Shown here piece after piece: positions 15,565-24,972 of a stretch of DNA of 59,618 nt (within the stretch, counting starts at the first letter, position 1; each line of letters starts with the position of its first letter). The stretch covers positions 1 through 59,618 of IMG/VR virus record IMGVR_UViG_3300017963_000302. One strand, given 5' to 3'. The position numbers and the translations under genes are program-made. The notes under the pieces are model-generated. The model was not told the DNA's origin, ran no database searches, and saw only the letters and a program-made list of their open reading frames with translations. The DNA comes from a virus.

Positions 15565-18443
15565 TGGCTGGTGCTGGTGAAACACTTATGCTTGGAATAG
15601 CCGTTGAATTAGACGCTTCAGGTGTTGTTCGCGGTGTATCTTTGGCAGAAGAACAACTAGAAAGATTGGAAAGAAGATCGCGTAACAGTGGAAGAAATGC
15701 GATGCAAGATCTTCAAAACCAATTAAGTGCTGGATCACAAGCTGCTGGTTCAGCGATGATGGTTGGTTTAGGTGCTGTTGGTGCTGGTGAAGCAATGAGG
15801 CGAATGGTTCTTAATCCCATGCTTCAAAATGCAGAAGAATTTGAAGTTGAATTTTCTAGACTTGGATTTGTTAGTGGCGCTATGGGTGATGAACTTGAAG
15901 CGATGAGAGCACTTGCTTTAAGAACAGGTGTTGAAACTCAGTTTTCTCCAACACAAGCAATGAGTGGTCTAAGAAGATTGAGAGCAGCTGGTTTAGAAAC
16001 TCAAGAATCAATTCATGCTCTTAGATCATCTTTGGATTTAGCAACTGCTTCGGCTGGAATGCTTGGTTTAGATAGGGCAACTTTATCAACAGCCGCTGCT
16101 ATAGCACAATTTAGACATCAGTTTGATACAGCAAATGAAAGAATGAATGCTAGTAAAACCATTATGGATAATTGGGCACAAACCACAAGAGAAACTGCAT
16201 TATCAATGGAGGATTTACCTGTAATAATGCGTTCTCTTCGTGGTATGCCTAATGTTTGGGAAGCTAATGCCAATGAAGTTTTTGGTTTGGCTGGTATGCT
16301 TCGTTCTGCTGGTCTATCTGCCGCTGATTCTGCACAAGCTGTTTCTGGATTAGGAAGAAGATTTGCTATTTTATCAAGATCTATGGCGAGATGGCAACGT
16401 ATGCAAGAACGTGGATCCCGTCGAATGATGCCCGAAGCTGTTAGGGCATTTAAACGATTCGGTGTTGAAATTTTCGACTCTGAAGGAAAAATCAGAGGAA
16501 TGACTACAGTTGTCGGTGAATTGATTGACGCATATAGACGATTCGGATCAGATGAAGATAGAATTAGAGACCTTAACACACTTTTAGGAATGCAAGCCGC
16601 CCAGGTTGTTTCAGCTGGAGCAAGCTTTAGACGTTTCGGTATGGAAGGTAGTGGAGCTATGGCCGAAATGATTAGGCGTATTGGTGATAGCGAAGGTGCA
16701 ATGAGAGCTGGCGCAGCTGCTTTTGAAAATACATTACAAGGAATGAAAATTTTTGTTGTTGGTTCAATGCAGACAATTGCTGTTGTTCTTGGTGAATTAT
16801 TAGCTCCAGTAATTAAAACAGTTGTAACACTTGCTAAAGAAATGGCTAATGGATTTCTTGCTTTTATAAATGCCTATCCTAATGTGGCTCGAGGAATAGC
16901 AATATTTATTCTTGGCTTTACGGTTTTAACGATAGCTGGAGGAACACTTATTGTTGTCGTTAGTGGTTTAGCTATTGGATTATTAACTCTTGTATCTGCT
17001 TTTGCGGCATTATCTGTAGCTGGTGTGACTTTGACTGGCGTTATAGCTGCATTAGAGATGGTAATGTGGCCGTTATTGGTTGTCACTGCTTTGTTAGCTG
17101 CTCAATTCATTGCATTTATTATTGTTATTTCTGCGTTTACTTATGCTTATCAAACTAATTTAGGTGGATTGAAGGACTTTATTGATGATTGGGTTGGCGA
17201 TATCAAATTAATTTGGAATTCATTGGTTGATTGGTTTAAAAATGATCAAAATTCAATTTCTGCAACGTTAAAGGAAAAACTTGAAGAACGTGGACTTGAT
17301 CAGACTTTTTTGAGAATAGCCGGTTTTGTTGTGAGATTACAACTTGCATTTAAGAGAGCAAAAGAAATTATCGTTCCTGTTGGTGAAGTAATTTTTTCTG
17401 TATTTGATATGGTTTTGAAAGGAATTATTTGGGTTGTCGATGGAATAGAAGATCTTCTTGCTGGTTTAGGTGTTAAATTTGATGAAAATACTAGTAAATG
17501 GGAAACAGCAGGACAAATTATAGGAATCGTTTTCGCTGGTCTTCTTGTTGTTGCTTCTATTGCTGTACTTGGATTAACAATTGCTCTTAGTACACTTGCA
17601 GCTGTACTTCTTCTTTTGACGTTACCGTTGATTATTGGGATAGCATTATTGGGATTATTTATTTATGGAATTATTTCTTTTGCCACAGAAGTATCTAATA
17701 AATTAGCACCGATAAAAACAGCATTTTATGATGTTCAAGTTGCAATATATCAAGCATTTCTTCCATTGATTATATTTTTTGAACGAATACAGCAATACAT
17801 CTTTTCGTTTCAAGAATATCTTTCTGAATTAGCTGATAATATTATTATGGCAATGTTGCCAGTTATAATCTTTTTTGAAAGAGTAGGAATAACCATTTAT
17901 GAATTTTTCGCAAATCTTATTTCAAGAGTAGGAGAAGCTGGTTCAGCTTTGGTCGAGTCATTTAAAGCAGGTATTGAATCACAATGGAGTAATTTTGTTG
18001 GGTGGTTTTCTAGTAAATTAAGTGCAATAAGTAGCTTTTTACCGCAAAGCGATGCTGAAGCCGGTCCTTTATCTGCATTAACTGATAGTGGTAGATCATT
18101 GGTCACAACTTTTCAAACTGGTATGGATTCAGCATTCCCTCAGCTTCTTACTGGATTTCAGGAAGGACTTGGTGGGATTGCCTCAATGCTAGGCATAGGA
18201 GAAGAAGGTGAAACCGGCAGAATTGGTGGTATGTCTCCAGCTGGTGTTGTTGAAACAGCTGTTGGTGGAACAACACCAGCAACAGCATCACCTATAGGTG
18301 GAAGGAATATTTCTGTCAGAATTGGTGATATTAATATTTCAGTTCAACAAGCTTCACCAGAGGAGGCAGAAAGACTCGCATCAATGATTATTGATAGGAT
18401 CAACAATGCAGTAAACGAAGAAACTGAGGTAACTTTCTCATGA
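15564..18443 (+). CDS. Tail tape measure protein
   Basis: At 959 residues it sets tail length and is ejected with the DNA. The N-terminal third has the TMP_2 pattern (LGLDRATLSTAAAIAQFR, SMEDLPVIMRSLRGMPNVWE, and repeated GLSAADSAQAVSGLGRR-like segments). The middle holds several long hydrophobic segments (about residues 430-540 and 645-700) expected to enter the host membrane. The C-terminal part is helical and ends with a small domain (ISVRIGDINISVQQASPEEA). It follows the chaperone gene with a TAATG overlap. No lytic transglycosylase or peptidase motif was seen in it. Confidence 0.92.
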   Translation: MAGAGETLMLGIAVELDASGVVRGVSLAEEQLERLERRSRNSGRNAMQDLQNQLSAGSQAAGSAMMVGLGAVGAGEAMRRMVLNPMLQNAEEFEVEFSRLGFVSGAMGDELEAMRALALRTGVETQFSPTQAMSGLRRLRAAGLETQESIHALRSSLDLATASAGMLGLDRATLSTAAAIAQFRHQFDTANERMNASKTIMDNWAQTTRETALSMEDLPVIMRSLRGMPNVWEANANEVFGLAGMLRSAGLSAADSAQAVSGLGRRFAILSRSMARWQRMQERGSRRMMPEAVRAFKRFGVEIFDSEGKIRGMTTVVGELIDAYRRFGSDEDRIRDLNTLLGMQAAQVVSAGASFRRFGMEGSGAMAEMIRRIGDSEGAMRAGAAAFENTLQGMKIFVVGSMQTIAVVLGELLAPVIKTVVTLAKEMANGFLAFINAYPNVARGIAIFILGFTVLTIAGGTLIVVVSGLAIGLLTLVSAFAALSVAGVTLTGVIAALEMVMWPLLVVTALLAAQFIAFIIVISAFTYAYQTNLGGLKDFIDDWVGDIKLIWNSLVDWFKNDQNSISATLKEKLEERGLDQTFLRIAGFVVRLQLAFKRAKEIIVPVGEVIFSVFDMVLKGIIWVVDGIEDLLAGLGVKFDENTSKWETAGQIIGIVFAGLLVVASIAVLGLTIALSTLAAVLLLLTLPLIIGIALLGLFIYGIISFATEVSNKLAPIKTAFYDVQVAIYQAFLPLIIFFERIQQYIFSFQEYLSELADNIIMAMLPVIIFFERVGITIYEFFANLISRVGEAGSALVESFKAGIESQWSNFVGWFSSKLSAISSFLPQSDAEAGPLSALTDSGRSLVTTFQTGMDSAFPQLLTGFQEGLGGIASMLGIGEEGETGRIGGMSPAGVVETAVGGTTPATASPIGGRNISVRIGDINISVQQASPEEAERLASMIIDRINNAVNEETEVTFS

Positions 18444-19015
18444 GTGTAACTGATCGACCATTAACAAAAGGATATATTGCTAGAATTTATAGAGGTAATA
18501 TTATAGCAATTCACAATTTTCAATACAATCCTACAACTGTCAGTCGTGTAATGAGTGTTCAGTATAACTATGATTCGCCACCTGGATCAGCTTCGCCAAA
18601 TGCATTTTTCAAAAGTATTGATGGGAACAAAATAACATTAGAACTTTTATTAGATGCTGTAGAATCTTATTCTACAGACAAAGAAGGTGTTGGAGCTCAA
18701 AAAGCTTTTTTTGAATCATTTATGCAGCCAGATATTGATTCATATTCTGAAGATTTAGGACAATTCATTCCTCCACCACAGGCAAGATATGGTTCTGGAA
18801 ACGAAAGTTTTGATGTTACTGTTGATAATGTTAGATTCAATGATGTTCGTTGGAATAGGCAACATATTTGTACACGATCAAGGGTTCAATTACAAATGAC
18901 GACTTACTGGACGGATCGTTATAAGCTATTAGCTTGGTTACATCATTTAGAAACTCTTCGTTCATTAGTTTCTGTTTATCCTGGTGAACGAGAAAGAACG
19001 CTGGACGGTATATAA
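18440..19015 (+). CDS. Baseplate tube-initiator-like protein (CIS tube/T4 gp48-gp54-like)
   Basis: A 191-residue protein after the tape measure. The pattern IHNFQYNPTTVSRVMSVQYN (about residues 21-40), then KITLELLLDAVESY and a C-terminal region with NVRFNDVRWNRQH and RVQLQMTTYW, resembles the tube-cap/LysM-carrier proteins of contractile injection systems (Pvc7/Afp7 N-terminal domain) and related phage proteins that start the tube on the hub. ATGA overlap with the tape measure and TAATG overlap with the next gene. The partner LysM domain is encoded as a separate gene just downstream, which supports the assignment. Confidence 0.6.
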   Translation: MSVTDRPLTKGYIARIYRGNIIAIHNFQYNPTTVSRVMSVQYNYDSPPGSASPNAFFKSIDGNKITLELLLDAVESYSTDKEGVGAQKAFFESFMQPDIDSYSEDLGQFIPPPQARYGSGNESFDVTVDNVRFNDVRWNRQHICTRSRVQLQMTTYWTDRYKLLAWLHHLETLRSLVSVYPGERERTLDGI

Positions 19016-19314
19016 TGACTATTTTTAATGGTTCAAGATATAGGCTTTCTGATGTTATTCAGTCTGAAGATGCAGATAATATCATTGAGTCAACGTATAT
19101 TATTCGCGATACAACTATCTTACCTCCTGAAGGATCAACACCCTATCTAACAAAACCAGGAGATACATTTGAAAAAATTGCTAAAAATAAATATGGTGAT
19201 GGGAATAAATGGTATGTATTGGCTGATATTAATTCACATATATTTTTCCCATTGGATTTAGAAGTTAATACTTTGATCTATCTTCCACCAGAAACATTTG
19301 TGGTTTCGTCATGA
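19015..19314 (+). CDS. LysM-domain baseplate protein (gp53/gpX-like)
   Basis: A 99-residue protein whose second half (about residues 43-95: YLTKPGDTFEKIAKNKYGDG, then a WYVLADINSH segment and PLDLEVNTLIYLPP) is a LysM-like fold, which in baseplates links tube, hub and wedge, and in other proteins binds peptidoglycan. T4 gp53 and P2 gpX play this role. It is coupled by overlaps to the tube-initiator-like gene and the gpD-like gene. Confidence 0.78.
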   Translation: MTIFNGSRYRLSDVIQSEDADNIIESTYIIRDTTILPPEGSTPYLTKPGDTFEKIAKNKYGDGNKWYVLADINSHIFFPLDLEVNTLIYLPPETFVVSS

Positions 19315-20768
19315 CAGTTAGAGCACCAATAGCAGTTATAAGGATAAATGATCAAGAATTCTCATCTGATCAAATAAGAAAATTAAAAAAAGTAACCTAT
19401 ACTCAAAGAGATAGAAAAGCTGACACCGGTGAACTTACATTTGAAGATAATGATAACTTTTTCATTGATTCGAGGATTCTAAAAAAAAATAAAGAATTCA
19501 CATTGCTCCTCGGTTGGGTTAATGAGATGGAACCACGTGGTCCATTTATTGTTAAATCCTACAAAAAAACATATCCTGAAAATGGTAACTCTGAATTCAA
19601 TGTTACTTTTCAAGACAGATCACAAAGATTGAATAGACAACAGAGACGATCTAGACGTGTTAATGTTTATCCACATCAGATAGTTCAAGAGATAGCTGAA
19701 ACATATGGTCTTTCTGCTGAAATAGAATCGATTGATGATGTAAGATTTACGGAAGAAAATCCACATATTCAATCAAATCAAACCGATGGTAGAATGCTTC
19801 AACAATTAGCAGAAAGATATGGATATATTTGGGGAATAGAAGGGAACACTTTATACTTTAGAAGACCGGTTGATAGAGAACAAATTGGAGAACAAGTTGA
19901 AGTACCGGTTCTTTCTTATAAATGTAATGATTATTCCATTAAATCGTTTACACCTGATATTAAATCATCAAGTGGAAGAAGACGACGTGCATCACGTCAA
20001 ACTGGATCAAATATTGATTTATTGAATGGTAATAATGATAATTTAGGAATTTTTAATTTCAATCAAGCGAGGGAAACTGTTGCTGGTTCTTTACCTAGAT
20101 TGGGTGAAGCAATCGGAATATCTCGGGGTGAACAGTCAGATGATACTGAACCACCAGCTAATGAGCAAAGAGTAACCGATACTCAATCTAATACACAAAA
20201 TCAAAGACAAGAAAGATCTGGAAGATTTTCGGTTGATAACATAACACAAGCATTTGGTCGATTGACCTCTGAAATTGAGAATGATGAAAATAACAGAAAC
20301 GAAGAGTCTGAGCCTGGAAATGAAAGTGCAACCGCAACACCAGATAATGAAAACGAAGCAAATAGACAAGCCGCAGGTAGAGTGGTTCGTGCATCAGAAA
20401 TAGTTGAAGGAACAGTCAGACTTTCAGTTGCATCAATGAGATGGAGACCATCCATGTCTGTTATTTTGGCTGGTTTGGGAACAGAACTTTCAGGACGGTA
20501 TATTGTAAAAGAAGTTAATCAAACTGTTTCCGTTTCAGATACTTTCAAGACAGAATTGAAAGTTAGAAGACAAACATTCAGAGCATCAAGTCAAGCCACA
20601 CAACAAATTGCTGATGCTACTGATACATCATCAAGCTCGAATAGTGGAAGTAATAATTCTTCTGAAGGTCAACCGCAAAGAACAACCCAACAAGAAGCAA
20701 GAGTACAGGTTGATGCTATAAGGCAAAGATTTTCTCGAACTATTCGGGTTAATGGACAGGAACAATAA
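19311..20768 (+). CDS. Baseplate hub protein, late control gpD/gp27-like
   Basis: Forms the central hub (VgrG N-terminal/gp27-type) at the tail tip. The 485-residue protein begins like gpD (APIAVIRINDQEFSSDQIRK), has VTFQDRSQRLNRQQRRSRRV (about residues 99-118) and the segment GRMLQQLAERYGYIWGIEGN (about 159-178) matching the family's conserved LLxRLAxxxGY motif. A Ser/Asn/Glu/Arg-rich, probably disordered region occupies about residues 225-365. It is an unusual insertion before the last hub domain (SMRWRPSMSVILAGLGTELS). ATGA overlap with the LysM gene. Confidence 0.85.
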   Translation: MTVRAPIAVIRINDQEFSSDQIRKLKKVTYTQRDRKADTGELTFEDNDNFFIDSRILKKNKEFTLLLGWVNEMEPRGPFIVKSYKKTYPENGNSEFNVTFQDRSQRLNRQQRRSRRVNVYPHQIVQEIAETYGLSAEIESIDDVRFTEENPHIQSNQTDGRMLQQLAERYGYIWGIEGNTLYFRRPVDREQIGEQVEVPVLSYKCNDYSIKSFTPDIKSSSGRRRRASRQTGSNIDLLNGNNDNLGIFNFNQARETVAGSLPRLGEAIGISRGEQSDDTEPPANEQRVTDTQSNTQNQRQERSGRFSVDNITQAFGRLTSEIENDENNRNEESEPGNESATATPDNENEANRQAAGRVVRASEIVEGTVRLSVASMRWRPSMSVILAGLGTELSGRYIVKEVNQTVSVSDTFKTELKVRRQTFRASSQATQQIADATDTSSSSNSGSNNSSEGQPQRTTQQEARVQVDAIRQRFSRTIRVNGQEQ

Positions 20769-20770
20769 TA

Positions 20771-21679
20771 ATGTTAACACCTGGTATAGATGAATTTAGA
20801 CAAAGATATTCAGGGAGATATTTCGGAAAATATAGAGGTGTTGTTGTTAAGGTTGGTGAAGATGATAGGAAATTGATTAGGATAACAACTCGAGTACCAG
20901 TCATTTTGGGTGATCAGGAGTTAGGGTGGGCATTACCTTCAGATGGTGGTGGATTAAGAAACGGTCGTGTATGGGCACCAAGCCCAAATGATTTTGTATG
21001 GATTGAATTTGAAGAGGGGGATCCAAGTAGACCAATATGGAGTCATGGCCCATGGGGTAATAGAGATAATGAATCTATGCTTCCCAAGCATGCTCGAGGT
21101 GAAACCGAAGAGATAGATGAGAAGATCAGAAATGTTGGGATAATAAATCCATCTACATTTGCCGGTGAATATCCAAATGTGAAGATAATGCGATCCGTAT
21201 CTGGACACCTTTTAGAATTTGATGACACAGAAAATGAACAACGTGTGCAACTTGCACATAATAATGGTTCTAGAATTGAAATGTTAGCTGATGAATCAGT
21301 TGAATTTGTGACAAAAGGTGAATTGAGACAATTTATTTCTGAAGCAATGAAAATAGAGGTAATAAAGGCACTCGAGGTTTTATCTCACGAAGCATCAACT
21401 TTTGAATCAGAAGATACAACAACGATAAAATCTGCTGGTGGTGAAATACTTATGAATTCATCATCATCACCAGCAGTTCAAGTCGGTGGTTCTGGAGCAA
21501 CTGAACCATTTGTAAAAGGAAACAAGTGGAGTTCATTGATGAATGATTTATTAACTCTTCTAGCAAGACATACTCATGTAGCCACACCACCAACTGGTGT
21601 TCCGGTTGAAGCAAGTGAATTTTTAGCTCTTATTTTACAGCTTGCTGATTCATTAAGTGATTATCTTAAATCAAAATAA
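20771..21679 (+). CDS. Central spike protein, gpV/gp5-like (OB-fold plus beta-helix)
   Basis: The membrane-piercing tip of the tail. Residues about 15-110 form the OB-fold seen in gp5/VgrG/gpV (GKYRGVVVKVGEDDRKLIRI, then WALPSDGGGLRNGRVWAPSP and FVWIEFEEGDPSRPIWSHGP). After a linker, a repetitive part with GHLLEFDDTENEQRVQLAHN leads into a short beta-helix and a C-terminal helix. No lysozyme domain as in T4 gp5 is visible. A PAAR tip protein was not found next to it. It ends its transcription unit: a hairpin follows at 21705-21748. Confidence 0.85.
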   Translation: MLTPGIDEFRQRYSGRYFGKYRGVVVKVGEDDRKLIRITTRVPVILGDQELGWALPSDGGGLRNGRVWAPSPNDFVWIEFEEGDPSRPIWSHGPWGNRDNESMLPKHARGETEEIDEKIRNVGIINPSTFAGEYPNVKIMRSVSGHLLEFDDTENEQRVQLAHNNGSRIEMLADESVEFVTKGELRQFISEAMKIEVIKALEVLSHEASTFESEDTTTIKSAGGEILMNSSSSPAVQVGGSGATEPFVKGNKWSSLMNDLLTLLARHTHVATPPTGVPVEASEFLALILQLADSLSDYLKSK

Positions 21680-21704
21680 ATCAATTCAAAAAAAAATGGA
21701 AGGA

Positions 21705-21748
21705 CCCTATACATTGTATGGTTTGAGTAGGATGGCTAATGTATAGGG
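21705..21748 (+). terminator. Stem-loop after the spike gene
   Basis: CCCTATACATT (21705-21715) and AATGTATAGGG (21738-21748) form a perfect 11-bp stem with a 22-base loop. Only CTTT follows, so this is a poor intrinsic terminator by the U-tract rule. It may instead be a processing or protein-binding hairpin. The loop consists almost entirely of TATGGTTTGAGTAG (21717-21730), a 14-mer that recurs at 34922-34935 in another non-coding transcript. Confidence 0.55.
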
Positions 21749-21765
21749 CTTTGTGAAGTGATTTT

Positions 21766-21794
21766 TTGAATATTAAACGTAAGAAATTTATACA
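21766..21794 (+). promoter_or_regulatory. Probable promoter for the baseplate wedge operon
   Basis: TTGAAT (21766-21771) and TATACA (21789-21794) are 17 bases apart, with four of six matches in each box. It lies just after the 21705-21748 hairpin and about 70 bases before the gp25-like gene, a sensible place to restart transcription for the wedge and fibre genes. The leader between 21800 and 21867 is AT-rich with no further element seen. Confidence 0.45.
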
Positions 21795-21867
21795 ACAATA
21801 AATTAAATGAGTCAATAAAATATTTTGTGTTTATGTGAACGTCTTTATTAAGATGATATAGTTATGT

Positions 21868-22251
21868 ATGGCAAGTTCAACACCAAAAGGTATTTCTTTT
21901 CCTTTTAGATTCACAAATTCTGGTGGTGTGAAGAAATCAGAAGGTGTCAATAAAGTTGTCGATAATATGATAGCACTTGCTTTAGCAAATAAAGGCGAAC
22001 GTGTTGTTAGAGGTGACGTTGGCACAATAGGTTATTCTTTGGTTTTAAGAAATTTCACCGATGATGAATCATTGGGTATTATCAGAGATGTAATTCGCGA
22101 AGCTTTAACTAAATATGAACGTCGTGCATTTATAAGGTCTATTAGGATTTTTACTGAAGATACCAAAGATGGTAGAGGAACTTTTTTGGATATTGGTTTT
22201 ATTTACAAAGAAACTGGTGAAGTTTCATCATTTAAAAAACAAATAGCTTAG
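21868..22251 (+). CDS. Baseplate wedge protein, gp25/gpW-like
   Basis: A 127-residue protein of the T4 gp25/P2 gpW family that joins wedge to sheath and starts sheath assembly. The family pattern is clear: SFPFRFTNSGGVKKSEGVNK at the start (the FPF...G segment), then NMIALALANKGERVVRGDVG (about residues 33-52; family motif LL.T..GER....FG) and the C-terminal IRSIRIFTEDTKDGRGTFLD. An overlapping ATG at 21864 is in a different frame and is ignored. The ribosome site is weak (AAGATGA). Confidence 0.85.
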   Translation: MASSTPKGISFPFRFTNSGGVKKSEGVNKVVDNMIALALANKGERVVRGDVGTIGYSLVLRNFTDDESLGIIRDVIREALTKYERRAFIRSIRIFTEDTKDGRGTFLDIGFIYKETGEVSSFKKQIA

Positions 22252-22260
22252 GGGTTTAAA

Positions 22261-22428
22261 ATGCCTAGAAAGAATAAAGCAACTCGAGAAGATTTACAAA
22301 AAGCACTTGAGCTTGGAATTGAGTCATCAAATCCTTTTAAAAAGCCAATCGAAAAACTTAGTGATCTTCTTCATGAAAACAGAGATTCTGGATCAATGTT
22401 TACACCTGCACATCGCACTAAGAGGTAA
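22261..22428 (+). CDS. Small hypothetical baseplate-operon protein (55 aa)
   Basis: A short gene with a good ribosome site (AGGGG 6 bases before the ATG) between the gp25-like and gpJ-like genes. It begins MPRKNKATREDLQKALELGI and ends PAHRTKR. The first half predicts a charged helix. Its last codons supply the AGAGG ribosome site of the next gene, so the spacing is purposeful. No family is recognised. A small helper of wedge assembly is possible from position. Confidence 0.7.
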   Translation: MPRKNKATREDLQKALELGIESSNPFKKPIEKLSDLLHENRDSGSMFTPAHRTKR

Positions 22429-22430
22429 AA

Positions 22431-24182
22431 ATGCCAACAGTAACCACATTATCAGGGTTTACTGTTTCAATAGACCTTGGGACAAGAGACTTCGAGGGAT
22501 TTCGTTTTGACGCTTTGGAATTAGCTGATTCCATTGCTGTAGACTGGAACGATCGATCCGAAGCTGATCCTGGTGTTACTCTTACAGAACTTATGGCTTT
22601 TATGATGGACAACTTATCTTATTATCAAGATAGGTGTGCAAATGAAGCCTTTTTTCCAAGTGCTGTACAAAGAAGATCTATCATTAAACATACGCAACAC
22701 ATCGGATACACATTAAGTCCAAACACAAGTGCAAGCGTAGAATTAACTTTCGTAACAAATGCCTCTGGAACAATTCCAGCAAATGAACGTATAACCGTTG
22801 ATACATCAGATGGTTCTGATCCAAATACGTTTGAACTTGAAAGCGATTTTGTTTCAACTGGTGCTGGAACTTATACTGGTGTGATTGCTCTCAATGGCAT
22901 AACGACAAGTGAAACGATTGGTTCTAGTAATGGAACAGCAGATCAAAAATTCCCATTAACAGATTCACCATTGACAAGAAATCCAGATGGAAGTTGGAGT
23001 TTAAAAGTATATGTAGCTGAAGGTGGACCAGCTGTTTTATGGGAAAGGGTTGATAATTTTAATCTCAGTGAACCACTTGATAAACATTACAGAGTTGATA
23101 TTGATGAAAATGATTATGCAGACGTTGTTTTCGGCGACGGTGTTAATGGAAAAATTCCTGCTTCAGGGACGAATAATATAACCTCTACGTACAGAACTGG
23201 CGGAGGTCTTTCGGGTAACTCTGTTGGTGTTGATAAATTAACACAATTAAATGGTAGCTATCCATTTATTGATTCTGTGACAAATCCTGAGCAACCAACC
23301 GGTGGACAAGATAAAGAATCCAATGAAGAAGCGAAAGAGAATGCGCCTCTTTCTATTGCGGCAAATGATCGTGGTGTATCACATCCTGATTATGTCGCTC
23401 TAGCAAAAGAAGTACCAGGTGTTTCTCAGGCTGTTGCTCAGAATGGAGATGGCGTATATATAGAAGAAGTTATTATCTCGAGTACTGGAAGTAATCCTGT
23501 TCCTACTGGTGATTGGGATCCATATTTGGAAACAGGATCTGGAATAATTGGTAATGTCGGTTTGTATATCAATGAACGAAAAAGTACTCCTGTTATACTT
23601 TATGTATTACCATGTCAGGTTTTTGAAATAATAATCGATTTTACTGTTTATCTTTTCAATAATTATAGCAGAAGTGATGTTCAGCGTGCTATAGAAGATG
23701 CAGTAACAGAAGCATTTGATGTTAATAATTTAAGGTTAGGTCAACAAGTTCCTGTTTCGCTACTATGTGATACAGTTGAAGATGTTGCTGGTGTTGATTA
23801 TTTAACAGTTAATAGATTCCAGAGACAACCATATTCAAGATTGAAGAAATCATTATCTGATATTACTTTTGATCCTATTACCGTTAACCAAAATACACTT
23901 AGAGATAGATGGACTGTAAGATTTACTTCTTCAACTAATTTCACTGTTGAGGGTTATAGCACTGGTCAACAAATCGGAACTGGAACAATTGGTACAACAT
24001 ATACAACAGATAATGGTGGATTGAGTTTTCTTGTGAATGCAGGAACAATATCACCCAGTGCTGGAGATAGATGGGAAATATTGACTAGTCCATATGTTGG
24101 AAACATGGATCCTGATTTTGATGAATTAGGCAAATTACTTGCTGACACGTTTACGTTTACGATTATTGGAGGACAAGGTTAA
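22431..24182 (+). CDS. Baseplate wedge protein, gpJ/gp6-like
   Basis: A 583-residue protein of the baseplate J family that forms the wedge ring. The N-terminus (FRFDALELADSIAVDWNDRS, DPGVTLTELMAFMMDNLSYY about residues 45-65) is typical, as are the central VVFGDGVNGKIPASG (about 238-252), the SHPDYVALAKEVPGVSQAVA segment (about 320-339) and the C-terminal VQRAIEDAVTEAF...LGQQVPVS region. Additional Ig-like or adhesin-like sequence is placed near the C-terminus (about 470-560, RWTVRFTSSTNFTVEGYSTG). AGAGG precedes the ATG. The next gene overlaps as TAATG. Confidence 0.9.
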   Translation: MPTVTTLSGFTVSIDLGTRDFEGFRFDALELADSIAVDWNDRSEADPGVTLTELMAFMMDNLSYYQDRCANEAFFPSAVQRRSIIKHTQHIGYTLSPNTSASVELTFVTNASGTIPANERITVDTSDGSDPNTFELESDFVSTGAGTYTGVIALNGITTSETIGSSNGTADQKFPLTDSPLTRNPDGSWSLKVYVAEGGPAVLWERVDNFNLSEPLDKHYRVDIDENDYADVVFGDGVNGKIPASGTNNITSTYRTGGGLSGNSVGVDKLTQLNGSYPFIDSVTNPEQPTGGQDKESNEEAKENAPLSIAANDRGVSHPDYVALAKEVPGVSQAVAQNGDGVYIEEVIISSTGSNPVPTGDWDPYLETGSGIIGNVGLYINERKSTPVILYVLPCQVFEIIIDFTVYLFNNYSRSDVQRAIEDAVTEAFDVNNLRLGQQVPVSLLCDTVEDVAGVDYLTVNRFQRQPYSRLKKSLSDITFDPITVNQNTLRDRWTVRFTSSTNFTVEGYSTGQQIGTGTIGTTYTTDNGGLSFLVNAGTISPSAGDRWEILTSPYVGNMDPDFDELGKLLADTFTFTIIGGQG

Positions 24183-24778
24183 TGAGTAGCGATAGACGTA
24201 AAGAATCTATAACCAACAAAATAACGCCTATACCAACTAGCGACATTGATGTTATCAGTAAAAATTTGCAAAAAACAGCTAGTGCAGTAACCATTATGGG
24301 TGCAAACATAGATGTTATAAAAAATGACATATTACCACCTATGGCAAAAACGACTCAAGAGACAAAAGAAGGTCTACTCAGATTAGAAGGAAGAGTTAAT
24401 TCTATCGAGAATAAAGGTCATTATTGTCTTGAGTCTGAAAAACATAACAAACATGAAAATAAATTATCATCTATCTCAACTCAACAAAAAAACACCAGTA
24501 AACTCCTATGGTCATTTATAGGTGTTTTTTCAATAATATGTAGCGCAGTATTCAGTTTTGCTTTCATGACGCAAAGTGTTTCAGCAAAAAATTCTACAGA
24601 AATAAACAATAATTACAAAAATATAAAAAGAAATGAATTGGATATAAAAAGTCTAGAAAAATCACAAAATCGCAATAATAAGATATGGAATAATAACGGT
24701 GATTCTACTTTAACAAAAGGCGAAAGAGAAATGATATTGATGATTTTGAACAGTGAAAAAAAAAGATCATCAGAGTGA
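24182..24778 (+). CDS. Membrane-anchored coiled-coil protein of unknown function (198 aa)
   Basis: Cytoplasmic-type charged N-terminus (residues 1-105) with helical TMGANIDVIKNDI- and RLEGRVNSIENK-like segments, one strong membrane segment at about 108-132 (LLWSFIGVFSIICSAVFSFA), then a charged coiled coil (about 140-170) and a basic tail. It is placed between two virion genes, gpJ-like and a fibre-type gene, where a membrane protein is unexpected. It could be a lysis or superinfection-exclusion protein, or a virion component inserted on ejection. None of these is shown by sequence. Confidence 0.65.
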   Translation: MSSDRRKESITNKITPIPTSDIDVISKNLQKTASAVTIMGANIDVIKNDILPPMAKTTQETKEGLLRLEGRVNSIENKGHYCLESEKHNKHENKLSSISTQQKNTSKLLWSFIGVFSIICSAVFSFAFMTQSVSAKNSTEINNNYKNIKRNELDIKSLEKSQNRNNKIWNNNGDSTLTKGEREMILMILNSEKKRSSE

Positions 24779-24790
24779 ATGGAGCTTTAA

Positions 24791-24949
24791 ATGGCTTATG
24801 GAATAGACGAATATGGTACTAGCTATTATGGTGGTACTCCAGTTATAGAGCCAATTATCATTCGAGACTTGGTTGATGCAGATATAGAAATCAATGACGG
24901 TATTTATAGGGTTGAAGTAGAAGAAAATTACAATGTCACAATCGGATAA
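24791..24949 (+). CDS. Small hypothetical tail protein (52 aa)
   Basis: A 52-residue protein beginning MAYGIDEYGTSYYGGTPVIE with GGAG 7 bases before its ATG. The Tyr/Gly start is like that of the gpI-like protein at 27908 (MSYGSGAYGLIPFGSTPI), suggesting a shared docking peptide for the baseplate. The second half is an acidic strand-rich segment. I do not recognise a family. Both the position at the head of the fibre genes and the shared N-terminus support a tail role. Confidence 0.65.
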   Translation: MAYGIDEYGTSYYGGTPVIEPIIIRDLVDADIEINDGIYRVEVEENYNVTIG

Positions 24950-24972
24950 ATTATTTTTTGTAGAGGTAAATT

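Noticed and set aside
16118-16579. A 153-codon leftward frame inside the tape measure gene
   Set aside because: It is antisense to a clear tape measure coding region, has no ribosome site and a composition typical of shadow frames.
20136-20455. Leftward frames opposite the hub gene's disordered region
   Set aside because: Open only because of the low-complexity Ser/Asn/Glu codons on the + strand. Three overlapping frames in the same place show that they are shadows.
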